Shown here: piece after piece, positions 58,424-64,000 of the stretch
How the letters are laid out: each line of letters begins with the position of its first letter
Numbering within the stretch: position 1 is the stretch's first letter
NCBI GenBank assembly: GCA_003694545.1
Contig: RFKD01000051.1
Span: forward strand, 17,567 to 81,566
DNA from: Candidatus Parcubacteria bacterium
GTDB taxonomy: Bacteria; Patescibacteriota; Minisyncoccia; Phycocordibacterales; UBA12088
Reading direction: 5' to 3'
DNA length: 64,000 bases
The notes under the pieces: generated by a model
The model's input: only the letters and a program-made list of their open reading frames with translations
What the model was told of the DNA's origin: nothing
The model's database searches: none
Translations under genes and position numbers: made by a program

Positions 58424-59242
58424 ATGACACGGAAAACAACACGAGAACTCGAGCGTCTCTGGCTTGTTGGCAATTGGAAAATGTGGCCTGACACCGCCGC
58501 GCGCGCGCGGCGAGATGCGCAAAGATTCGCTTCTGCGAACTTCCCCCGTGTGTCTCATTTGTCGTTTGCCGTCGCGCCGCCGTATCCGTTTCTTGGGTTG
58601 GTGCGCGCGGTTCTCCCGCGGCGGTGGGTGCTTGCCGCTCAAGATCCCGGGGATCCCGACCCCGAAGGCGAAGAAACCGGGCGCGTTTCCTTTGCAATGT
58701 TACGCAGCGCGGGTGTTCGGCTTGTCATTGTTGGGCACTCTGAGGTTCGCGCGCGGGGAACGCCGGATGCTCTGATCGCGCGGCAAGTGAGTGGTGCGCT
58801 TGGAGGGGGGTGTGAGGTGGTGTTGTGCGTCGGCGAAACGGAGCGCGACGGTGCACATGACCGCTTCGCGTTCGTGCGCAAACAGGTGCTTACGGCAGTT
58901 TCGAGCGTGCGCCCCAACGCTTTACCGTTGTTGCGCGTCGCGTATGAGCCGGTGTGGGCAATTGGCAGCCGCGCGCGCGCGACGCCGGAGCCCTCTGATG
59001 TACACGAGATGGCGCTTTGGATCAAAAAGGTGCTTGCGGAGCGCTATGGAGCGCGCGCCGCCTTAGCGACTCCCGTGTTGTATGGAGGATCGGTACATCC
59101 GGAAAATGCCCGGGCGTTTGCGCGAGACGGCGGCATACACGGGTTTCTCGTGGGACGCGCGAGCAGAGATCCCAAAGAATTTGCCGCTATCGCTGAGGCG
59201 CTTATAAGCGGCGTTGCCGACCGGGCCGCGTTCACCCACTAG
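58424..59242 (+). CDS. tpiA: Triosephosphate isomerase
   Basis: 272 residues from the ATG at 58424, a little longer than usual (about 250) owing to N- and C-terminal extensions. Active-site residues are all present: Asn and Lys in LVGNWKMWP, His in VGHSEVRARG, Glu in VAYEPVWAIG, and the phosphate-binding VLYGGSV. Loop 6 follows the Glu (PVWAIGSRARATP, shorter and altered from the usual PVWAIGTGKTATP). It interconverts dihydroxyacetone phosphate and glyceraldehyde 3-phosphate. It is co-transcribed with pgk, 5 bases away. Confidence 0.95.
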   Translation: MTRKTTRELERLWLVGNWKMWPDTAARARRDAQRFASANFPRVSHLSFAVAPPYPFLGLVRAVLPRRWVLAAQDPGDPDPEGEETGRVSFAMLRSAGVRLVIVGHSEVRARGTPDALIARQVSGALGGGCEVVLCVGETERDGAHDRFAFVRKQVLTAVSSVRPNALPLLRVAYEPVWAIGSRARATPEPSDVHEMALWIKKVLAERYGARAALATPVLYGGSVHPENARAFARDGGIHGFLVGRASRDPKEFAAIAEALISGVADRAAFTH

Positions 59243-59247
59243 ATGTT

Positions 59248-60399
59248 ATGGTGGCATTGCCAATCCTTTCCTCGCTTACTGTTGTCCCCGGCCAACGCGT
59301 GTTGGTGCGCGGTTCGTTGGATGTTCCGCTCACTCCTCAAGACGAGCCGCGCAACACATTGCGCTTGAGGCGCATACTCCCGACCTTGCGGTGGTTGCGC
59401 GAGCGCGGCGCGTGCGTGGCGTTGTGCGGCCATATAGGGTCAGACGGCGCCCAAAGCACGCGCCCGCTCGCTCGGTGGTTTGCCTCAGCGCTTGGGGAAA
59501 ATGTCGAGTTTGCTGCCGATTTTGCTCAAGCACACCAAGCCTTCGCAGGCGGCTCTCCGTTTGTCTTGTTGGAAAATTTGCGGCGATGGGAAGGGGAAAA
59601 AGCGAACGATCCCATTTTCGCCCGTTCTCTTGCAGCGCTCGCGGACGTGTATGTGAACGAAGCGTTCGCGGCTTCCCATCGGCGCCACGCTTCCATTGTT
59701 GGCGTGCCGCGTTTGCGCTCCGCGTACGCGGGGTTCGCGTTTGCCGAGGAAGTCGAGGCGCTTTCGCGCACCCTCGCGCCGCCTACCGCTTCCTTGATGA
59801 TTCTTGGTGGAGCCAAGATCACAACGAAACTTCCGTTGTTATTGCGCGCGCTTGAACGCTACCAATTTGTTGTCATTGGTGGGGTGCTTGCCAATGATGT
59901 GTGGCACGCGCAAGGGTGGGAAACAGGGCGCTCGATGCTCTCGGAAGTAGCGCGCGAAGATCTCGCACTCCTCGTGCATCATCCCAAGGTTGTCCTGCCG
60001 GTTGATGTTGTCGCGTGTCACCCGGTGCGTGGCGCGCGCGTGTGTCCGCCAAGCGAAGTGCAAAAAGACGAAGAAATAGTAGACGCGGGGCCCCAAACGA
60101 TTGCAGGCATCGCGGAGCGCGCCGGGCAAATGGATCTGGTTGTGTGGAACGGGCCTTTGGGCAACTATGAGCGTGGGTTCGCGGCGCAAACAGAAGCACT
60201 CGCTCGCGCGCTCGCGCGCGTCAACGCGACAACGATTGTCGGCGGCGGGGACACCGTCGCGTCAATTGATCGTTTGGGTTTGCTGGAACGTTATTCGTTT
60301 GTGTCCACGGGTGGTGGGGCAATGCTTCAGTTTCTCACAGACGGAACGCTCCCCGGCATTGCGGCGCTTGAAGCTTCGTTAGAGAAGCATGGCACATAA
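59248..60399 (+). CDS. pgk: Phosphoglycerate kinase, divergent N-terminal active site
   Basis: 383 residues. ATP-binding and hinge motifs are intact: LLENLRRWEGEK, DVYVNEAFAASHRRHAS, LGGAKITTKL, WNGPLGNYE, GGGDTVASIDRLG and STGGGAMLQFL. The N-terminal 3-phosphoglycerate site, normally VRxDxNVPL, reads VRGSLDVPL (Asp to Ser, Asn to Asp), and SHLGRP is GHIGSDG, so the arginine is lost. Other substrate arginines (ENLRR, HRRHAS) remain. It should make ATP from 1,3-bisphosphoglycerate; the altered site may change affinity. No gapdh is adjacent. Confidence 0.92.
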   Translation: MVALPILSSLTVVPGQRVLVRGSLDVPLTPQDEPRNTLRLRRILPTLRWLRERGACVALCGHIGSDGAQSTRPLARWFASALGENVEFAADFAQAHQAFAGGSPFVLLENLRRWEGEKANDPIFARSLAALADVYVNEAFAASHRRHASIVGVPRLRSAYAGFAFAEEVEALSRTLAPPTASLMILGGAKITTKLPLLLRALERYQFVVIGGVLANDVWHAQGWETGRSMLSEVAREDLALLVHHPKVVLPVDVVACHPVRGARVCPPSEVQKDEEIVDAGPQTIAGIAERAGQMDLVVWNGPLGNYERGFAAQTEALARALARVNATTIVGGGDTVASIDRLGLLERYSFVSTGGGAMLQFLTDGTLPGIAALEASLEKHGT

Positions 60400-60489
60400 G
60401 AGACAAGGCGCACACCCATAAAACGCACATAAAAGAGGGGGTGCGTGACAGCTGACGGGAGGAGAAAAACGCCGGCGCCTCGCACCTCC

Positions 60490-60521
60490 CAGGCGGGCGC
60501 GTTGTCCAACGCGCCCGCCTG
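60490..60521 (+). terminator. Perfect 15-bp palindrome after pgk
   Basis: CAGGCGGGCGCGTTG (60490-60504) and its reverse complement (60507-60521) are separated by two bases. It lies between the convergent pgk and 60704 genes, probably as a bidirectional terminator; no U-tract is present. The surrounding 60400-60703 holds no gene I can support. Confidence 0.55.
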
Positions 60522-60703
60522 CGTGCAGCCCATGTGGGGCGCGCGGCAAGGGCGCTCTGTCACAAAGAGTTGCGTTGTGCAACCGAGACGCACGGTGGTG
60601 ATTTTGCCGTACAGTGCCTGACGGGGCTGGTTCAAGGCGGAAAGAACTAAAAAAATCGCAAGCAAGGCGTGGTTTGCCGAAAGAAGTACACCGCCCGTTG
60701 CGG

Positions 60704-61921
60704 TTATCCGCAGATCTTCAACGCCTCTGGCGCGACGACGCACACGCTTCCAAGGGCGATAGCAATACCCAGCGCGATTCCAAGAAGGAGTACAAAGATA
60801 CCTCGCAAAAGGAACGGGTGGCGTTTGGCTTGTTGGGGCGTAGCGTCAGCAGGTTGCGCGGACGGCCGAAGCGCTGGGGATGATTGCGCAGGCACGCCCG
60901 GAACCATTGGCGCAAGGGCAATGGTGGGCGCTTGTGGCGGTGGTGGGGAAGAGGTGGCGGGTTGTGGCGGGCGGATTGCCTCCGAGGTGGCGGCGGAAGC
61001 GTCGTATGCTTGAGGCTGGATAGTATGACGCATTTGTGCGAGAAGGGCATGGGCTTCTTCGGGGGTGTGCGGCATTGTGAGCGCTCTGGGCGTAGCTTGA
61101 GCCGCCGACACAATGCTATTGGTTGAATTTTGAAACGGCCCGCCGCTTTGTTGAGAGGAGGGCGCTGCGATTTGGGGTGCCATCGCGGGAGAGGGTGCGG
61201 GCATGAAGGCTTTTGGTTGAGGAAGGGAAGCGGGAGAGGGTTGGAATGGGGTTTGAACGGGGGCTGAATAATGAGGTGGAGTGGTAGCGGGTAGCGCGAG
61301 TTCAACAGGCGCGGCGGGAGTGGCGGGTGTTTGCGGCAGATAGGAAGCGGGCTCATTTGGTGGTGAGAGGGGCGCGGACGCGCCTAACGAGGAGGTCTTG
61401 CTTGCCAAGGGAGAAGGAAGGGGGTTCGCTGTTTGAGGAGTGGGCGCCGCGGGTTGCAGCGGGGATTCCATTGTGGGATTCTCGGTTTGTTGGTGTGTCG
61501 GTTCTCTGACCGCGGAGGGTGTCGGCTGCGTGGAGGCGGTTTGCGGGAAAGAAGGCGCGACGGAGGAGATTGAAGTTGTGGGGGGATTATATTGTACGGT
61601 GTGCGCGGGTGGGCTGGCAGGAGTCGTGTATGCCGGTTGGGTGCTAGTTGGTAAAGAGGAGGGCATGGGGGTGGGTGATGTTTCTCCGCCTGTTTGCGGC
61701 GTGGAAGCGGCGGCTGACGCTGGTGTGTGGGGCTGAGGGGGGCCTCCCGCAAGAGACGCCGGCACGGCAACAATCATCCCTTCTTTTTGTAGGAGGAGAA
61801 TTGCCGATCGGATATCTTCATTACTCCAACCGACCTGCTGGAGAACTTCCACGATATCAGTTATCGGGAACCCGTCTTTGAGGCCGTCGCGGATATATGC
61901 AATGAGCTCGGGGGAAACCAT
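60704..61921 (-). CDS. Pro-rich protein with N-terminal helical domain and C-terminal membrane anchor
   Basis: 405 residues. The first ~50 (PELIAYIRDGLKDGFPITDI, VLQQVGWSNEDIRSAILLLQ) look like a small UBA-like helical domain. A very long Pro/Ala/Ser/Thr/Gln-rich disordered region follows (about 55-345), then a C-terminal membrane helix (about 372-395) ending near two Cys (SVCVVAPEALKIC). The helical domain is probably cytoplasmic and the tail anchored. The family is known to me only as a CPR hypothetical. It converges on pgk. Confidence 0.7.
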   Translation of the reverse strand: MVSPELIAYIRDGLKDGFPITDIVEVLQQVGWSNEDIRSAILLLQKEGMIVAVPASLAGGPPQPHTPASAAASTPQTGGETSPTPMPSSLPTSTQPAYTTPASPPAHTVQYNPPTTSISSVAPSFPQTASTQPTPSAVREPTHQQTENPTMESPLQPAAPTPQTANPLPSPLASKTSSLGASAPLSPPNEPASYLPQTPATPAAPVELALPATTPPHYSAPVQTPFQPSPASLPQPKAFMPAPSPAMAPQIAAPSSQQSGGPFQNSTNSIVSAAQATPRALTMPHTPEEAHALLAQMRHTIQPQAYDASAATSEAIRPPQPATSSPPPPQAPTIALAPMVPGVPAQSSPALRPSAQPADATPQQAKRHPFLLRGIFVLLLGIALGIAIALGSVCVVAPEALKICG

Positions 61922-61947
61922 ACAGGGTAGTGTGGCGCGTTACGATG

Positions 61948-62346
61948 CTACCTTTGGCGCTTGAGCGCGACGCGCACCCGCTCGGCGACTTCCCGCAGTT
62001 CTTCGTCTGAAGCTTCATAGCGGGGGTTGAGTATGAGTGTTTTGTCTCGACAGGGGTACAGTCGCGCGTGCGTGTGGGACACCTCAAAACCCTCAACCAC
62101 GACGCATGTTCTCTCAGTTGAAAACGCCTCGTCCATCGCGCGCATCACACGCCGAGTTGTACGCCAAAACGCTTCATATTCCTCGGGAGTCAGATCCAGG
62201 ATGTAGGGGACTTCCCGTTTCGTAATCACCAACATCTGCCCGCGCATTGAGGGAAACTTATCAGGGATAACAAAGGTGTGCGTGTCTTCGTACACGATGT
62301 ATGCGGGTATCTCGCGCTCAAGGATTTTTGTGAAGATGGATGCCAT
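61948..62346 (-). CDS. HIT-family hydrolase
   Basis: 132 residues from the ATG at 62346, chosen since TGG TACACT (62364-62356) ends 9 bases before it. The N-terminal FTKILEREIPAYIVYEDTHT is typical of HIT proteins, with LVITKREVPYILDLTPEE after it. The catalytic triad, normally HxHxHxx, reads SHTHARLYP here, so the third His is Arg. Such variants may hydrolyse adenosine phosphoramidates poorly or act in another way. Confidence 0.85.
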   Translation of the reverse strand: MASIFTKILEREIPAYIVYEDTHTFVIPDKFPSMRGQMLVITKREVPYILDLTPEEYEAFWRTTRRVMRAMDEAFSTERTCVVVEGFEVSHTHARLYPCRDKTLILNPRYEASDEELREVAERVRVALKRQR

Positions 62347-62760
62347 ACACACGATAGTGTACCACACCAGAGCGCGCGAGCACATATCATAGAGCACTAG
62401 GCGTTTCCTGTATGTGGAGGAAACGGCCTCGGTCCCAGTTCTGAGATGATTTTCTCACACGCTTGCGCGATTGCGTCAATGCATTCGGTCAATTTGTTGG
62501 CAAGAAATATGGGGGCTATTTGCAACAATGTGAATGTTGCGTGCTTTCCAGACTCATCCCCGCACTTGCTACGCAAGTCTTTTGTGCTTGCTTTGGCGTC
62601 TCTCGCTCCCCTTGTGGGGGAGCAGTTTTTCCATAAGCGGTGTTACAATAAATACGTTGGCAAGTGATGACACTTTCTCACTATATTACCGCGCCAGCGT
62701 TGTTTTTCTACACAACGCCGCAGACAAGTAAAGTCCACTCCCGTGGGTATACGAGAAGCT
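62347..62760. other. Intergenic stretch with possible decayed gene
   Basis: No intact gene. On the minus strand a frame reads MEKLLPHKGSERRQSKHKRL from about 62632 and stops, while another frame continues a helical SGKHATFTLLQIAPIFLANK to a stop near 62400, which could be a frameshifted remnant. The 73-codon plus-strand frame 62446-62667 looks random. A TATACG box at about 62748-62753 precedes the next gene. Confidence 0.35.
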
Positions 62761-63294
62761 ATGATCCGAGAACCGCAGACAACCATACCGGCGCGCATTG
62801 CCAGATTGTTGCGCTCAGCGCGCGCCCCTTTCGTGGCGCTGACGCATCCCCCTGTTGTGACAAGCCAAGAAGCTCGGGAGGTTCGCGGGGTGTGGGCAGA
62901 CGGAGCAATTGCGCTCAAGGCGCTGGTTGTCCGGGTTAAACCGAAAGCAGGGGAAGTGTTTTTGGCTATGGTGGTTGTTCCCGGTGAGGCGCGATTTCGT
63001 TCTTCCGCGCTCCGCCGCCATTTTGCCGCCCGGGAAGTGCGCTTTATTGATGAAGAAGCGCTTCGTGAGGCAACGGGAGGGGTGCCGCGCGGTGGCGTCC
63101 CACCGTTGGGCTCTGTTTTGTGGGGAATGCCGCTTGTTGCTGACGCGTCGTTGCGCGACGCGCAGCGAGTTGTTTTTAACGCTGGGGACCGTAGCGCGAG
63201 CATCATTCTGCGTCGGGAAGATTGGGAGCGTATTGCGGAGCCCGTGTGGGTTGAGCGGCTGTGCGCAAACGAGGGCGCATCAGAGGGGGCGTGA
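62761..63294 (+). CDS. YbaK/ProX-type aminoacyl-tRNA deacylase
   Basis: 177 residues from the ATG at 62761; TATACG ends 7 bases before it, whereas the GTG at 62743 would start inside that box. YbaK-type signs are IALKALVVRVKPKA (with the catalytic Lys), FLAMVVVPGEARF, VRFIDEEALREATGGVPRGG, VPPLGSV and the C-terminal RVVFNAGDRSASIILRRED. The family hydrolyses mischarged tRNA such as Cys-tRNA(Pro) or Ala-tRNA(Pro). It is followed by RNase HI with its own promoter. Confidence 0.88.
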   Translation: MIREPQTTIPARIARLLRSARAPFVALTHPPVVTSQEAREVRGVWADGAIALKALVVRVKPKAGEVFLAMVVVPGEARFRSSALRRHFAAREVRFIDEEALREATGGVPRGGVPPLGSVLWGMPLVADASLRDAQRVVFNAGDRSASIILRREDWERIAEPVWVERLCANEGASEGA

Positions 63295-63335
63295 GGCGGG
63301 TCCGCGGGGATTTTGTGTGCTACTATGCAATCCGT

Positions 63336-63779
63336 ATGAGGGGAGAGCGCATCGTGCTTTATACGGACGGAGGCGCGCGTGGCAATCCCGGGCCAGCGGC
63401 CGTGGGTGCGGTGGCGTACGACGCTGCGGGAAAGGAGCTGTTTCGCCTCTCCAAGTATATCGGCGAGACGACGAACAATGTGGCGGAGTATCGCGCTGTT
63501 GTTGTTGGTTTGGAGGCGCTGAAAAAGCGTTTGGGCTTGCGCAAAACAAAGGAGGCGGAAGTGGAAGTGCGTCTTGACAGCGAGCTGGTTGCCCGACAGC
63601 TCAACGGGGCGTATCAGGTGAAGGAAGAGCATTTGTGGCCGTGGTTTATGCGCGTGCACAATTTACGGGTGGCTATGTTTCCTCGGTTGTGTTTTACGCA
63701 CATTCCCCGCGCGCAAAACGCGCAAGCGGACGCGCTCGTGAACGCGGCGCTTGACGCGCAAGACGCGGTGGGCCGGTAG
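63336..63779 (+). CDS. rnhA: Ribonuclease HI family protein
   Basis: 147 residues. The four acidic residues are visible: Asp in LYTDGGARGNPGPAAVG, Glu in NNVAEYRAVV, Asp in VRLDSELVARQLNG and Asp in NAQADALVNAAL. This type (YRAVVxGLExL) matches the bacterial/archaeal RNase HI-like group that lacks the basic protrusion. It cuts RNA in RNA-DNA hybrids. The ATG at 63336 follows TGC TACTAT (63318-63326) by 9 bases; an upstream in-frame start at 63261 is not needed. Confidence 0.93.
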   Translation: MRGERIVLYTDGGARGNPGPAAVGAVAYDAAGKELFRLSKYIGETTNNVAEYRAVVVGLEALKKRLGLRKTKEAEVEVRLDSELVARQLNGAYQVKEEHLWPWFMRVHNLRVAMFPRLCFTHIPRAQNAQADALVNAALDAQDAVGR

Positions 63780-63785
63780 GGGGCT

Positions 63786-64000
63786 ATGGCGCGCGCGCAA
63801 GCGGGCGTGCTTGCAAGCCTTGCCCTTGTATTTTTGATTGCTGGAGCAGCGGGGTGGCTGTCGCTACCTGCGGTTGGTGCGCTTTTGCTTGCGGGAGTTG
63901 GCATTGTTGCCGTATGGGCAGCAAGTGGAAAATGGGGGCTGGCGGTGTTTGTGCTTGTGGCTATTGCGGTGTGCACCATATCCCTCGCGCGCGGCTACGC
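63786..64000 (+). CDS. Membrane protein, N-terminal part; ComEC-like possibility
   Basis: The frame opens at the ATG at 63786, 6 bases after the RNase HI stop, and runs off the window (71 complete codons). It holds three hydrophobic segments (about 8-25, 27-44, 50-68) ending ISLARGY. Closely spaced N-terminal helices ending near a Leu/Ala-Arg pattern resemble the start of ComEC, the DNA-uptake channel; this would suit a cell with type IV pili. The evidence is weak, as most of the protein lies outside. Confidence 0.6.
   Translation, partial: MARAQAGVLASLALVFLIAGAAGWLSLPAVGALLLAGVGIVAVWAASGKWGLAVFVLVAIAVCTISLARGY

Noticed and set aside
62446..62667. 73-codon plus-strand frame
   Set aside because: No promoter or ribosome site, unlikely composition, overlaps a possible decayed minus-strand gene.
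1..64000. CRISPR arrays
   Set aside because: No regularly spaced short direct repeats were seen; the repeats found are tRNA-linked and dispersed.
1..64000. UGA recoding (Gracilibacteria/Absconditabacteria code)
   Set aside because: TGA ends several well-defined genes (for example 6197 and the 16656 frame) and no conserved gene needs read-through.

Overview
The window looks like a chromosome segment of a Candidate Phyla Radiation bacterium (Patescibacteria, Parcubacteria-like). The reasons are gene content, dense packing, and a CPR-style type IV pilus locus beside a TraD/VirD4-like ATPase. There is a trigger factor without its PPIase domain, a lone tpiA-pgk pair, and a recombinase tail of the type common in these genomes. 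TGA works as a stop, so the Gracilibacteria/Absconditabacteria code does not apply. Most transcription units begin with an extended -10 box (TGnTAnnnT) only 6-10 nt before the ATG, which implies leaderless or near-leaderless mRNAs. I used this pattern to choose several start codons.

Layout. 1-977: end of a coiled-coil gene, tRNA-Arg and a tRNA-linked repeat. 978-6197: a tight five-gene operon of envelope/redox type (membrane protein, unknown membrane-anchored protein, alpha/beta hydrolase, FAD-linked oxidase, thioredoxin-fold protein). 6248-9301: a pilin, a secreted protein with its own sigma70 promoter and terminator, tRNA-Gly(GCC) with a second repeat copy, a cluster of DnaA-box-like sites, a YraN-like gene and tRNA-Gln. 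9302-18905: an AT-richer defence island beginning with a broken serine recombinase against tRNA-Gln. It then has an XRE regulator, a PLD-nuclease/SNF2 helicase, an Eco57I-type methyltransferase/restriction protein broken by a 13-bp tandem duplication, and an AAA_13 ATPase resembling PrrC/RloC anticodon nucleases.

19625-34467 is mostly housekeeping and peptidases: an aminotransferase, HIT-like protein, CorA, hydrolases, an SAM-hydrolase-like protein, M29, M24 and M20 peptidases, an AstE-like protein, MscS and a trypsin-like protease. 34667-39486 holds a very acidic small protein, a Ca-binding-repeat surface protein, a membrane spermidine-synthase/glutaminyl-cyclase fusion, tRNA-Gly(TCC) with the third repeat copy, and HU. 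39726-48098 has prephenate dehydratase and, on the minus strand, RNase Y, ClpP, trigger factor, two envelope proteins, pyrophosphatase and NusA. 48408-58030 is the conjugation-type ATPase and type IV pilus locus (pilB, pilC, three pilin-like proteins). 58076-64000 has tpiA-pgk, a proline-rich membrane protein, HIT, a YbaK-like deacylase, RNase HI and the start of a ComEC-like membrane protein.

The most notable items are the defence island with its possible slipped-strand switch, the tRNA-linked repeats that carry an inverted copy of the neighbouring tRNA 3' end, and the promoter architecture. All names rest on reading motifs by eye; no database search was run.
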